A stretch of DNA of 64,000 nt from an uncultured Tolumonas sp. (GCF_963676665.1 NZ_OY781368.1:1-64000); one strand, 5' to 3'; positions 27,594 to 37,504 are shown, counted from the stretch's first letter. Notes: a model not told the origin generated them from the letters alone. Numbers and translations are program-made.

Positions 27594-28529
27594 ATGCTCA
27601 AGTCTATTTCCTTTTCGAACAGAGACATAAATATTGTTGGGCACCTTCATTTACCTGAAGGTTTCCAAGAGGATAAAAAATATCCAGCTTTAGTTGGGAT
27701 CCATCCTGCAGGAGGTGTAAAGGAACAAACTATAGGTCTTTATGCCAAACGTCTGGCTGCACATGGATTCGTCGTCGTTGTGTATGACTCTTCTTATCAG
27801 GGTGAGAGCGGCGGTGAACCTCGCTTGCTTGAAGATCCTTCGACACGGGTGGAGGACGCTCGCTGTGCGGCAGACTTTCTCGCAACATTACCCTATGTTG
27901 ACGTTGATCAAATGGGCGTGTTTGGTGTCTGTGCTGGCGGCGGTTATGCAATCGCAGCTGCACAAATCGAACGTCGCTTCAAGGTAATCGCAGGTATCAG
28001 TGCAACACCGATGGGTGAGGCAGCAAGAACCTTCTTTGGTAAACAGATCCCGGATGCCGAACTTATTAAAACCCTTGAATCAGTATCTGTTCAGCGGAGT
28101 TCGGAAGCAAATGGCGGACAAGTTATCTATGTTCCTTTTGTTCCTGAACGCTTGGAAGATATTGATGAAAATACCCCAACCATGTTGCGTGAAGGGTATG
28201 AATACTACAGAACTGCCCGAGGTCAGCACCCAAATGCCAAAGGCCGTTTTCTGTTTACCAGTTTGGACAAAATGTTGGCATTCTCATGTTTCAACTTAAT
28301 CCCGAACTTGCTGACGCAACCTATGTTGTTAATTGTCGGCAGTAATGCCGACACCAAGGTATACAGCGAACAGGCATACGCATTATCCGAGGGGCCAAAA
28401 GAATTATTCGAGATCGGGGGGGCTACCCACATTGCTCTATACGACAAGCCTGAATATGTCGACCAAGCAGTAACGAAGCTCGTGTCGTTCTTTGGCACAC
28501 ACCTTTCCGTCAAAATCACTGGAAACTAA
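27594..28529 (+). CDS. Alpha/beta hydrolase, dienelactone hydrolase-like
   Basis: I start at the ATG at 27594 (311 residues, 'MLKSISFSNRDINIVGHLHLP'); the upstream extension to 27558 has no match. The fold is clear: oxyanion region 'GIHPAGGVKEQT', the nucleophile elbow 'GVFGVCAGGGYA' and acid/base regions 'LLIVGSNADTKVYS' and 'GGATHIALYD'. The nucleophile is Cys in place of the usual Ser, as in dienelactone hydrolases and the YcjY-type family. The substrate is unknown. Confidence 0.83.
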   Translation: MLKSISFSNRDINIVGHLHLPEGFQEDKKYPALVGIHPAGGVKEQTIGLYAKRLAAHGFVVVVYDSSYQGESGGEPRLLEDPSTRVEDARCAADFLATLPYVDVDQMGVFGVCAGGGYAIAAAQIERRFKVIAGISATPMGEAARTFFGKQIPDAELIKTLESVSVQRSSEANGGQVIYVPFVPERLEDIDENTPTMLREGYEYYRTARGQHPNAKGRFLFTSLDKMLAFSCFNLIPNLLTQPMLLIVGSNADTKVYSEQAYALSEGPKELFEIGGATHIALYDKPEYVDQAVTKLVSFFGTHLSVKITGN

Positions 28530-28547
28530 AAATAGGAATTCGCGATC

Positions 28548-29243
28548 ATGGCAAAACAAATCTCTGAACTAAAACCTGTTCTGTTCGTTGTTACCAGCTG
28601 TGCGGTGAAGGGCGCAACAGGTATTCCTACCGGTTACAACCTGGCTGAAGTGACCCACCCGTTGGAAAAATTGGAGGACGCTGGTATTGCTGTGGAATTT
28701 GCATCTATCCAAGGTGGTAATGCACCACTAGATGGTCTGGAAGACATGAACGATCCGGTGATCGCCCGCTTCTGGGCTGATGACGATTTCCGCCATAAAA
28801 TTGCAAATACACTCTGTATCAATGACGTGGATCCTACACGCTATTCAGCGATTTTCTTCGCAGGTGGCCATGGCACCATGTGGGATTTTCCCGACAACGC
28901 CGCAGTACAAAAAGTCATTCGTGAAATTGATGCCGCAGGCGGAATTGTTTCGGCTGTATGTCACGGCCCTGCTGCACTGGTTAATGCGACGAAAAGCGAT
29001 GGCTCTCTTTTGATTGCAGGCAAACGTGTCGCTGCCTTTACTGATAGTGAAGAAGAAGTTGTGCAGTCGACCCATGTTGTTCCATTCCTGTTAGCGTCTA
29101 CGCTTAACGAACGCGGAGCCATGCATCAGAATGCGGCAGACTGGGCCAACAACGTTGTTGTCGATGGTCGGCTGATCACTGGTCAGAACCCTCAGTCTGC
29201 TTCGAGCCTGGGCGAAAAACTGCGTGATGCCTTATTGGCTTAA
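28548..29243 (+). CDS. DJ-1/PfpI-family protein
   Basis: The 231-residue protein has 'AIFFAGGHGTMWDFPDN' and the reactive Cys elbow 'VSAVCHGPAALVNAT', the layout of HchA-like DJ-1 proteins. It starts 18 bases after the hydrolase stop codon, so it is in the same transcript. It is a paralogue of the product at 18561-19241, with which it shares the order of motifs and the closing 'GRLITGQNPQSA' segment. Confidence 0.87.
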   Translation: MAKQISELKPVLFVVTSCAVKGATGIPTGYNLAEVTHPLEKLEDAGIAVEFASIQGGNAPLDGLEDMNDPVIARFWADDDFRHKIANTLCINDVDPTRYSAIFFAGGHGTMWDFPDNAAVQKVIREIDAAGGIVSAVCHGPAALVNATKSDGSLLIAGKRVAAFTDSEEEVVQSTHVVPFLLASTLNERGAMHQNAADWANNVVVDGRLITGQNPQSASSLGEKLRDALLA

Positions 29244-29348
29244 GCAATTCAGACCGTAGCTTGTCAAAACAGGGACTGAGCTTTTGCTGTACAGCTAAAG
29301 CTTGGTTTCTTCCTGCCGATTTAACACCTTCAAACAAAAGAGGTTCTT

Positions 29349-30380
29349 GTGAAACTAATCTGTGTTGAAGAACATGTGATCGATCCTGATGTCGGTGCTG
29401 CTACAGGCCATTTGGTAGGAGCTGAAGCCCCTTTTATTACTGGCTGGGGCAGTCGCTTTGTTGATGGACAAAATATTGCTGATACTACGCGTCCTCATGT
29501 GTTGGCCCCGCAGGAATCGGCACGTAAATGCTTAGATATGGGGAAGGCACGGCTGGATGATATGGATGATGCCGGCATTGATATGCAGGTATTATCTTAT
29601 GGTGGTTTTCCGCAGTTACTGCCTGCAGAAAAGGCCATTGATCTTAGTCGTGCGGCCAATGACAAGTTGGCTCTCGCAGCACAAGCCCATCCGACGCGCT
29701 TTGCTGGCTTTGCGATGTTACCCTGGCAAGAACCGGAAGCTGCTGCCCGCGAACTGGAACGTGCAGTAAAAGAGCTCGGTTTTAAAGGGGCGCTCATTAA
29801 TGGCCGGCCAGGCGAAACGTTCCTTGATGATCCGCGTTATTCACCCATTCTTGCTGCTTTTGACGAACTGAAAGTCCCGTTATATGTCCATCCCGGGCTG
29901 CCTTTGTCTGCCGTACAAGCGCCATACTATGGTGGTTTTGATCGCGAATTGAGTGCGCGCTTATCTATGTTTGCCTGGGGCTGGCATAACGAAGCGGGCA
30001 TTGAGGTTGTGCGCATGTTGGTTGCAGGCGTATTTGATCGTTTCCCGCACCTGCAAGTGATTAGTGGGCACTGGGGCGAAATGGTGCCGTTCTTCCTCCA
30101 GAGACTTGAAGATTCTATTCCTCAAGAAGTATCCGGACTCAAACGCTCGATCACTCAAACCTATCGTGAGCATGTTTATGTTTCGCCCAGTGGTATGCTC
30201 ACGTTGCCGCACTTCCAGTTTATCTATGCCCTGATGGGGGCGGAACGCATTTTATACTCCATTGATTATCCCTATCAGAGTCTGGATGGTGCCAGGGCCT
30301 TTATCAATGGTCTGCCTATCAGTGATACAGAAAAGGCTCTTATTGCCCATGGTAATGCTGAAAAACTATTAATTATCTGA
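29349..30380 (+). CDS. Amidohydrolase family protein (ACMSD-like metal hydrolase/decarboxylase)
   Basis: The 343-residue protein starts at a GTG and follows the amidohydrolase-2 TIM barrel: 'CVEEHVIDPDVG' as a variant N-terminal metal site, 'LALAAQAHPTRFAGFAMLPWQEPEAA', 'LYVHPGLPL' with a metal His, 'VISGHWGEMVPFF' with another, and Asp in 'ILYSIDYPYQS'. Members decarboxylate or hydrolyse aromatic-derived acids, for example ACMSD and gamma-resorcylate decarboxylase. The substrate cannot be assigned. Confidence 0.83.
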   Translation: MKLICVEEHVIDPDVGAATGHLVGAEAPFITGWGSRFVDGQNIADTTRPHVLAPQESARKCLDMGKARLDDMDDAGIDMQVLSYGGFPQLLPAEKAIDLSRAANDKLALAAQAHPTRFAGFAMLPWQEPEAAARELERAVKELGFKGALINGRPGETFLDDPRYSPILAAFDELKVPLYVHPGLPLSAVQAPYYGGFDRELSARLSMFAWGWHNEAGIEVVRMLVAGVFDRFPHLQVISGHWGEMVPFFLQRLEDSIPQEVSGLKRSITQTYREHVYVSPSGMLTLPHFQFIYALMGAERILYSIDYPYQSLDGARAFINGLPISDTEKALIAHGNAEKLLII

Positions 30381-30445
30381 TGTAAATGTGATTGTCATAG
30401 ATCAGACAAAATCGTTTTCCATCCTGACACACCAGGAGTTTTAAT

Positions 30446-31501
30446 ATGAAAATTCTAGGTTATGCAGCTTATTCCGCCACCGCACCGCTTGCTCCTTTTC
30501 AATTCGAGCGACGCGAGCCTCGGGCTGATGATGTGGTGATCGACATCCTATATTGTGGCGTTTGCCATACCGATTTGCATTTTGTTCGGAATCATAGCGG
30601 CTTCACTACGTATCCCGTTGTTCCAGGTCATGAGATTATTGGCCGGGTCGTGAGTGTGGGAAGTCAGGTGACACATATCAAAATAGGCAATATCGTTGGC
30701 GTTGGCTGCATGGTCGATTCTTGCGGTCATTGCCATTCTTGCTCTCACGGGCAGGAACAAGCCTGTATTGAGGGGCCAACCTTTACTTATGGCTTTGTCG
30801 ATCGCCGTGACGGGATGACGACCTATGGTGGTTATTCAGAGCGGATTGTTGTTTCTGAAAAATTTGTTTTGAGTATACCTGATAGTCTTGATCCTGCAGG
30901 GGCGGCTCCATTGCTATGTGCGGGCATTACCACATGGTCGCCTTTGCACCAGTGGAAAGTAGGCCAAAGCAGTAAAGTCGGAGTGATTGGTTTGGGTGGG
31001 CTTGGTCATATGGCGATCAAACTAGCCAAAGCATTGGGCGCAGAGGTGACGCTGTTTACACGCTCGATTGGAAAGGAAGCTGACGCATTCCAGCTTGGTG
31101 CTGATCATGTCGTAATTTCCAATAATGCGGCACAAATGAACCAGGTGGCTAACACGTATGATCTGATCATTGATACAGTACCCTATGCTCATGATGTTAA
31201 TCCTTATATGGATACATTGGGTTTCGAAGGGGTGCTGGTGCTGGTCGGATATTTTGGACCGTTGGAACCTGCAGTTACTGCAGGCCCGATGCTACGAGGG
31301 CGTAAAGTGCTCACAGGCTCCTTTATAGGTGGTATTGCTGAGACACAAGAGATGCTGGACTTTTGTGGTCAGCATGAGATTGTGTCTGACATCGAGCTGA
31401 TCTCAATACAGGGCATTGATGAAGCCTATGATCGCATGCTTGCTGGCGATGTCCGGTATCGTTTTGTCATCGACATTGCATCGTTACGTCAACAGGAATG
31501 A
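30446..31501 (+). CDS. Zinc-dependent NAD(P) alcohol dehydrogenase (YahK/AdhA-like)
   Basis: The 351-residue medium-chain dehydrogenase has catalytic zinc ligands Cys40 ('GVCHTDLHF') and His62 ('PGHEIIG'), the structural zinc cysteines in 'DSCGHCHSCSHGQEQAC', and the Rossmann motif 'GLGGLGHMAIKLAKALGA'. It resembles NADPH-dependent aldehyde reductases of the cinnamyl-alcohol type. An AGGAG site precedes the ATG. It is the fifth gene in the run. Confidence 0.9.
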   Translation: MKILGYAAYSATAPLAPFQFERREPRADDVVIDILYCGVCHTDLHFVRNHSGFTTYPVVPGHEIIGRVVSVGSQVTHIKIGNIVGVGCMVDSCGHCHSCSHGQEQACIEGPTFTYGFVDRRDGMTTYGGYSERIVVSEKFVLSIPDSLDPAGAAPLLCAGITTWSPLHQWKVGQSSKVGVIGLGGLGHMAIKLAKALGAEVTLFTRSIGKEADAFQLGADHVVISNNAAQMNQVANTYDLIIDTVPYAHDVNPYMDTLGFEGVLVLVGYFGPLEPAVTAGPMLRGRKVLTGSFIGGIAETQEMLDFCGQHEIVSDIELISIQGIDEAYDRMLAGDVRYRFVIDIASLRQQE

Positions 31502-31516
31502 CGGATTACCGTTGTT

Positions 31517-31553
31517 AAAATAGCCATCAAGCAGAGCTCGGTGGCCATTTTTT
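31517..31553 (+). terminator. Probable terminator after the alcohol dehydrogenase gene
   Basis: AATAGCCATC and GGTGGCCATT pair with one mismatch and one G-T pair and are followed by TTTT. It may separate the last gene from the five upstream. Confidence 0.5.
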
Positions 31554-31581
31554 ATGTTTTTGTTCAGGTAATTGAAACAAT

Positions 31582-32283
31582 ATGAAAACAAAACATCCAC
31601 TCAATTCAATACAGATGAGCAGCTCATTTCTTGTTCCTTATGTACGCTGGGGGGAACTCAATGTTGGTTGGGGGGAACTCAGGGTTGCATCAGCACAATT
31701 CACGGAGTTCAAAACAGCTGTAATAGAGAATATACAAAGTACATTAACAAAAGAGAACGGCGTGCTGGAGTTTCAGGCAGTAATTAAACAAGAACATCCC
31801 AACGAACTATGTGTTTTTGAAGTATATAAAGATAAGGAAGCCTACAGGACCCATATTCAGAGCTTACATTACAAACAGTTTGGAGCCAGCGTCGGGCCAA
31901 TCATAAAAAATAAGGCTTTATATGACGTTATTCCTGTTGTGCTGGGTAGAAAACAGCACGCATTTCGCAGTGCATATGTTCGTATCGCAGAACTTGAGAT
32001 TTATCCCGAATATTTTGAAGGCTACCAAAAGGCGGTAACTGAAGAAATAGAGATCTCGATTAGCTCAGAACCTGAGGTGCTGGCTATTTATTCTGTTGCT
32101 TTGAAGGACAGTCCCGCGCATCTGCGGTTTCTGGAATTTTATGCCAATGAACAAGCCTATTTACAACATCGTGAATCGGTACACTTTCAAAATTACCTCG
32201 CGATCACGAAATCCATGATTAAATCACGGAAACTGTTTGAGGCTGAATCAATCATGCCGGGATTTAAGAGTATTAAAGGATGA
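31582..32283 (+). CDS. Two-domain antibiotic biosynthesis monooxygenase (ABM)-like protein
   Basis: The 233-residue protein contains two successive ABM-type ferredoxin-like domains. The first runs about residues 23-115 with 'FEVYKDKEAYRTHIQSLHYKQF', the second about 130-225 with 'LEFYANEQAYLQHRESVHFQNYL', and the two match each other in those helices. Such domains occur in quinol monooxygenases and haem-degrading enzymes. Near the start the residues VRWGELNVGWGELRV come from a short tandem DNA repeat. It closes the redox run. Confidence 0.72.
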   Translation: MKTKHPLNSIQMSSSFLVPYVRWGELNVGWGELRVASAQFTEFKTAVIENIQSTLTKENGVLEFQAVIKQEHPNELCVFEVYKDKEAYRTHIQSLHYKQFGASVGPIIKNKALYDVIPVVLGRKQHAFRSAYVRIAELEIYPEYFEGYQKAVTEEIEISISSEPEVLAIYSVALKDSPAHLRFLEFYANEQAYLQHRESVHFQNYLAITKSMIKSRKLFEAESIMPGFKSIKG

Positions 32284-32482
32284 TGTTTTTTCATCAAATT
32301 ATTTGATAAATATCAAAAGTATTTTGCATTGGATTTGTGTTATTTGGTCTGTTGGGGGAGGCGAGGTTAACCGTTCGGTTTAATCAAGATGCTAAATTTG
32401 ATGAGACTAATTTCTGTTCCCAGATTCAGAGGTTTTTGCTAGAAAATCTCGTCCCTATTCAAATCGCATTGGGGCGGTGCTA

Positions 32483-32641
32483 GGCTTTGTTGATTTTGGC
32501 TGATTACATTTCATTCATTTCGCATCAGCAACCACATCATGAAACAGGCTAGTGCCAATGTGTCGGCATAGTCTCGTACTAATGTCTCATATCTCGTGCG
32601 ATTGTGCGATAACCTTTCAGTTGTGCAAAGGCATTCTCAAA
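32483..32641 (-). mobile_element. Relic of the IS427-like element
   Basis: Beginning right after a TA, the sequence follows the left end of the 880-bp element at 11512 (TTGTTGAT, CTGATTACATTTC, AACCACATCATG and the reverse-coded transposase C-terminus) with many substitutions. It stops after about 160 bases. It is an old, inactive copy. Confidence 0.75.
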
Positions 32642-32644
32642 AAC

Positions 32645-32880
32645 TATTCAGTTTGCGCTGAAACAATCGGATGGCCTGTTGGTGTATGTCAGCCATGGTC
32701 AAGAAAATTGATAACATAACGGCTGAGCGTTTACACCGGCCCATCGCATAGGGAAGGAAGAACTATCTGTTTGCCGATATTGTTGCAGGCGAAGAAAGAA
32801 CGCGGGGGGGTGATTTATGCCTTACTAGGCAGAGCGAAACTAAATTGAATCCAAGCAAAAATCTGAGCTGTGTCTTAAGA
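32645..32880 (+). mobile_element. IS66-family TnpC relic
   Basis: Plus-strand translation gives 'FALKQSDGLLVYVSHGQEN', then 'AERLHRPIA', a TAG stop, then 'GRKNYLFADIVAGEERT'. This follows the C-terminal region of IS66 TnpC (the 'AERALRPIAxGRKNYLFAGSD' block). Stops and shifts make it non-functional. It directly abuts the IS427-like relic. Confidence 0.75.
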
Positions 32881-32895
32881 CGGATTGGCACACAA

Positions 32896-32916
32896 AGGGC
32901 CCTTGTAAAGGGCCCT
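32896..32916. terminator. Hairpin downstream of the beta-glucosidase gene
   Basis: AGGGCCCTT and AAGGGCCCT form a perfect 9-bp stem with a GTA loop just past the minus-strand stop at 32926. It is a probable terminator with a weak T tract. Confidence 0.65.
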
Positions 32917-32925
32917 CGTATTAGT

Positions 32926-35430
32926 TTATTTAGTAACAGTGATCCATGATTTATCGGCAAATTTAGCCTGTAGTGCCAACGCGTTTGGTGTTGTATTTTC
33001 TACTACAATTTCCTTATCTACGGTGAAAGTGATTGGTTCAATTGCTGTTACGTCAGATGAAGAGCTGATGTAAACCTTGTAGGTACCGGGTTCAATAATC
33101 CACTGATTATTAGTATCATCAAAACTTGCTAGCGTTTCAGCCGAAATATTGAATGTCAGTTTTTGTGAACTGCCAGCATCCAGTTTCGCTGTTTTTGCAT
33201 ATGCTTTTAGTTCAACGTTAGGTTTTTTCAGTTTCACTTCTGGCGCATTCACATAGACTTCAGCAACGTTTTTCCCTGCCACTGCCCCGGTATTTGTTAC
33301 TTGAGTCGTAATGGTAATGTTGCCTTTGCTACCAATGCTATTTAGCGTATTAGCTGATACAGCGGAATCACTGAAACCAAAGGTAGTGTAGGATAGGCCG
33401 AAACCAAACGGATAGGACACGGCTTTATCAAAGGTATTGTAATAACGGTAACCTACATAAATATCTTCGTTGTAGAATGCGTTATAATCCTGCTGACGAG
33501 GAATAGTTACATATGGTTCAAAAGGCCCTGCGTTATCAAAAGAACTCTCTGAGATCCCTGGGAATGTTGCTGATGAAGGTACATCGCTGTAGTTTGCTGG
33601 GAATGTTTGAGCTAGTTTACCACTAGGGTTCGCTGCGCCAGAGAGAATATCTGCTACTGCATTTCCCGCTTCCTGCCCAGGTTGATAAGCCAGCACAATG
33701 CCATCAACTTTGTCTTTCCAGCTGGTTGTATCAATAACGCCACCGATATTCAGAACGACAACTACTTTTTTATTTTGTCCATGGAACGCTGTGGATACAT
33801 TATCAATCAGTGTAGCTTCGAGATCTGTCAGCAGATAATCACCTTTACTCGCCGTTCGATCTTTACCTTCCCCCGCTGTACGGGAAAGAGTGATCACTGC
33901 AATGTCATCGGCAGATGCTGCGGCTGCAATATCTGCCGCCGGTACATCATATTCGGGACAAGTAATTACTTGCGATACCCCAAAAACATCAGTTGTTACG
34001 GTCTTATTGGCATTAAAATAAGTTTGGTATGCCGTACTCAACGTTCTGTCTACAGAGAAAGTATCCGATAGACCAGCCTGGATGCTTTTGACATAAGATG
34101 AGTGCACATCACCACTGCCTGTCCCTCCTTTAAAGGTATTTATTTGCCCAACACCAAAAGAGGCTACTTTTGAGCTTCTGACAATTGGTAACGTTGAATC
34201 ATCATTTTTTAATAAAATAATACCTTCTTCTGCCGCCTGTTTTGCAATCTGAGCATGAGCATATAAATCAGGGCTGTTAGAATACTGATAATTTTGCCCA
34301 GTTGGTGCTTTCAGCATCTGTGTTAATGCTCGGATCGCATTCTGACTGATAGTTTCGTCGTTTAACTGCTTATTAGCGTATGCGTCCTTTAACAATGGCA
34401 ACCAGTCTCCTCCCTGAGTGATTCGCCACGCGCCACCTGGTTGAATAACATCAACTCCAGCTTTCAACATAGCCACTGGATCCCAGCCAGACCACCAGTC
34501 ACTCATCGCAAAACCTTTGAAACCCCATTCATCACGCAGAATATTTTTTATGAGATCGGGTCTTTCACCGGCATTAATACCATTAATCGAGTTATATGAG
34601 GTCATTAATGCCCAAGGCTGTGATTTCTCAACCGCATACTCGAAACCACGCAAGTATATTTCGCGGAATGCACGCGGAGTAACAACATCATTCACTGTCC
34701 TGCGGTTAGTTTCGCTGTTATTCCCTGCGAAATGTTTAATGGTCGTCCCAATACCCTCGCTCTGGGCTCCATCGACAACCGCTGCTGCCATCGTTCCGGC
34801 AACTAACGGATCTTCAGAATAGTATTCAAAGTTTCGACCATTCAAAGGGTTACGTTGAATATTCATACCAGGTGCCAGCCAGAAATCAACCCCGTATTCT
34901 TTGGCTTCGTTACCAGCAGCCTTTCCAACTTCTTTAACAAGTTCCGGATTCCATGTTGATGCTAATACAGTTCCTGTTGGAAACGCTGTTGCATAAAAAG
35001 TACCTGATTCAGGATCTAGGCCTTCCTGACCATCGCGAGTCGGATAAATGCGAATGCCCGCTGGACCATCAACCAGTTTGGCAGCCGGAATATCTAATCC
35101 TGTTGAAGTATCAAGAACTCCACTGATATAACCAGCAGCACCAGGAACAATTTTCTTAAGATTAACAACTTTGGAATAATCTGTGCCAAATGTTGTTGAA
35201 CCATCGGCGGCTAACGTATTTCTATATCCAGGACCAACCAGCATGGTTATTTTTTCATCGGCAGTCATTTTTGAAACTAAGTTGGTTGCAATAGACTTAT
35301 AATAAGCATCATCTTTTACTACAGCAGATGAGTTATCAGAGTCATTATTACAAGCAGCCGCCCCTAATATTATTGAAACAACAATAGCAACTGTTGTTAA
35401 CTGAGGTTTATACATCGTCATCTTCATCAT
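32926..35430 (-). CDS. Glycoside hydrolase family 3 beta-glucosidase, lipoprotein
   Basis: The 834-residue protein begins with a signal peptide and a lipobox-like 'ILGAAACNNDSDN', so it is probably anchored to a membrane in the periplasm or at the surface. The GH3 N-terminal barrel follows, with 'ERDEWGF'-type 'LRDEWGFKGFAMSDWWSG' carrying the nucleophile Asp311 and 'KHFAGNNSETNRR' at the substrate site. Then come the C-terminal alpha/beta sandwich and a fibronectin III-like domain ('VTNTGAVAGKNVAEVYV'). It should cleave beta-glucosides released from plant or microbial glucans. An AraC regulator is next door. Confidence 0.92.
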   Translation of the reverse strand: MMKMTMYKPQLTTVAIVVSIILGAAACNNDSDNSSAVVKDDAYYKSIATNLVSKMTADEKITMLVGPGYRNTLAADGSTTFGTDYSKVVNLKKIVPGAAGYISGVLDTSTGLDIPAAKLVDGPAGIRIYPTRDGQEGLDPESGTFYATAFPTGTVLASTWNPELVKEVGKAAGNEAKEYGVDFWLAPGMNIQRNPLNGRNFEYYSEDPLVAGTMAAAVVDGAQSEGIGTTIKHFAGNNSETNRRTVNDVVTPRAFREIYLRGFEYAVEKSQPWALMTSYNSINGINAGERPDLIKNILRDEWGFKGFAMSDWWSGWDPVAMLKAGVDVIQPGGAWRITQGGDWLPLLKDAYANKQLNDETISQNAIRALTQMLKAPTGQNYQYSNSPDLYAHAQIAKQAAEEGIILLKNDDSTLPIVRSSKVASFGVGQINTFKGGTGSGDVHSSYVKSIQAGLSDTFSVDRTLSTAYQTYFNANKTVTTDVFGVSQVITCPEYDVPAADIAAAASADDIAVITLSRTAGEGKDRTASKGDYLLTDLEATLIDNVSTAFHGQNKKVVVVLNIGGVIDTTSWKDKVDGIVLAYQPGQEAGNAVADILSGAANPSGKLAQTFPANYSDVPSSATFPGISESSFDNAGPFEPYVTIPRQQDYNAFYNEDIYVGYRYYNTFDKAVSYPFGFGLSYTTFGFSDSAVSANTLNSIGSKGNITITTQVTNTGAVAGKNVAEVYVNAPEVKLKKPNVELKAYAKTAKLDAGSSQKLTFNISAETLASFDDTNNQWIIEPGTYKVYISSSSDVTAIEPITFTVDKEIVVENTTPNALALQAKFADKSWITVTK

Positions 35431-35764
35431 TCCTTTATGATTTAAAGGTAAAAACCTTAAGTACTACCTATTAACTTCCTTAGGGATAATTTTATTTAAT
35501 AAGAATTACCTAGGAATTGAATGACAGTGTAATATACAAGGATTAATTATTTCTTTTCATAATGGTGCAAAATATTTCATTTTGGAGCAAACAGAAAAAA
35601 ACAAACATAGATCACATTACTTTTCAAATTAAGGATGTGAATTTAATGAATTAGAAGCCTATTTAAGGTTATTGGTAGGGGCGAGTAAATCAGGGGGATA
35701 AATGTAAGTTGGTGTAATTAATGTTCGATTATTGCTTCTCTATAATAAATATGTAAGTGGTTAT

Positions 35765-36790
35765 TTATTTGTTGTGGTAATGCTGGCGGTATTTCATTGG
35801 AGAGATATTTGCGTGTTCGTTAAAAAAGCGGGAAAAGGTCGCCTGAGTTGCAAAACAGGTATCCTCACTAATTTCTTGGATGGATTTATCAGTTTCTGTC
35901 AACAATTGACATGCCCGGTTGAATTTTGCTTTCTGTAAAAGGTCAGTGAATGATGTTTGTTCCCGTTTCAGGCGTCTATTAATTGTCCATCGACTTTGCC
36001 GAAGTTCATCACAAATATCATCAAAAAAATTACTATCGGTTTCAAGGCGATAACTTAGTAATAACCTTGTGATGATCTGTGTAACGGTTTTTGAAAAAAG
36101 ACTTTCATCAGGTATTGTCAAATAAATACTCTCTACTCTTTCTTTTTGAAATTCATTTAGTGTTGCATTATATAGTTCACTTTTTTCAATTAATGCTTTG
36201 CTTTTAATGGATAGATAGTTAATGCTCTGATTAAAAATGCATTTAGCATTTAGTTGTTCACTTACGAATTTTTCAGACGTCAAAGGCTTTCCTGCAAAGC
36301 CAGCCGTTAAAGACATGTCAGGCAGATAGAGTCTTAGCATATCTAAAATAAATAAAAAATTACCTAATGCCGAACAGTTTACGAATTCATTTGGGCCTTC
36401 ATTTATATATTCAATATGCAATGTATTGTTATTGTTTTTAATGGTACATAAATCGCTATTCCCTATTAATGCTCGATATTGTATGAATTTTTCAATAGCA
36501 CCCAAAGCTGAATGTTCATTCAGGCAAAGCCCAATTAAATCCGGGAAAAATCGGTAAAAATATTTCATGGTTACAGCTTTAGATAAAAATATATCATTAT
36601 ATTTTAATGTGTCATACATCAAATTAAAGTGCTTTTCACTAGAAATTCTACCACCTGTTTTATTTAGTTCATATTCGCTTATGTTTCTGGCATCAAGAAT
36701 TCTATTAACATCAATGCCATTTTCAGCTAAGACTTTTAGCTTCCAGTTAATTATAGAGTTAGATACTGATTTCATTATTAAAGACTCCAT
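35765..36790 (-). CDS. AraC-family transcriptional regulator
   Basis: The 341-residue protein has an N-terminal arabinose-binding-like/OruR-type domain and a C-terminal pair of helix-turn-helices (about 245-340). 'SRWTINRRLKREQTSFTDLLQKAKFNRACQLL' and 'SIQEISEDTCFATQATFSRFFNEHANISPMKYRQ' are classic AraC signatures. It lies upstream of, and on the same strand as, the beta-glucosidase gene and may regulate it. The 334 bases between them contain no gene. Confidence 0.9.
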   Translation of the reverse strand: MESLIMKSVSNSIINWKLKVLAENGIDVNRILDARNISEYELNKTGGRISSEKHFNLMYDTLKYNDIFLSKAVTMKYFYRFFPDLIGLCLNEHSALGAIEKFIQYRALIGNSDLCTIKNNNNTLHIEYINEGPNEFVNCSALGNFLFILDMLRLYLPDMSLTAGFAGKPLTSEKFVSEQLNAKCIFNQSINYLSIKSKALIEKSELYNATLNEFQKERVESIYLTIPDESLFSKTVTQIITRLLLSYRLETDSNFFDDICDELRQSRWTINRRLKREQTSFTDLLQKAKFNRACQLLTETDKSIQEISEDTCFATQATFSRFFNEHANISPMKYRQHYHNK

Positions 36791-37247
36791 TCATCTAATT
36801 CGACTTCATATCGGTTAATGCTTAATTATATTACCGAGCATTTCGCTGAAGTGGCCATGAATAGTATTTGCCAAGTCCAAGATAACAGAATATGTAAAGA
36901 TATACTAAAAATTAAGTGCAAAATTTTGATGTGTCTTATGTTTTTACTGAATAGGAGAATGCAAATGTCTATCATGGTGTATTCATATTTAATCAATGAC
37001 AAGGTGAAGAGTGTTTCAAATAGGATTTAATTAACCGCATTTAAATGTTCTATGCTTAGATCGCTTTTATAAAAAATATATGTAATCCATAGAGGTTATT
37101 TCAATATTTAAATTAAAGATCGTGCTTATAGTTCTGTTATTGGAATTGTTTTTTTAAGCTGGTAATCGTTTGGTCGTATCATTGCAAATTTTTTTGCGGC
37201 GTAGGTTACAAGAACGGCGCATATCAGAATGAGTTTTCTGATTTCAG

Positions 37248-37281
37248 ACGCCCCCTAAGCTCTGAGAGAACAAGGGGGTGT
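37248..37281. repeat. GC-rich inverted repeat
   Basis: ACGCCCCCT and AGGGGGTGT (one G-T pair) form a 9-bp stem around a 16-base loop, in an otherwise AT-rich stretch (36791-37504) without a supported gene. It may end the minus-strand chemoreceptor transcript. Confidence 0.4.
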
Positions 37282-37504
37282 TTGCTATGATCTTTCAAAC
37301 CAGCAATATACCGTTTTAACCAAGTAGTTGCTATGAATTACACACTTTACTCCAAACTCTCAGACGCATGCTTCACTTACTAAGGTTTAGTTTAAATACC
37401 CAAAATGTAGAAGCTATAATAAATTTCTTGTAAATTTGAAATTAATAAAGATATCTGCAATTCATCACTCTTGATAGAGGTAACTGCGGTCAAGAACATA
37501 ATAA

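Noticed and set aside
36818-37030. 70-codon open frame beside the AraC gene
   Set aside because: It has no ribosome site, no family pattern and lies in an AT-rich gap.
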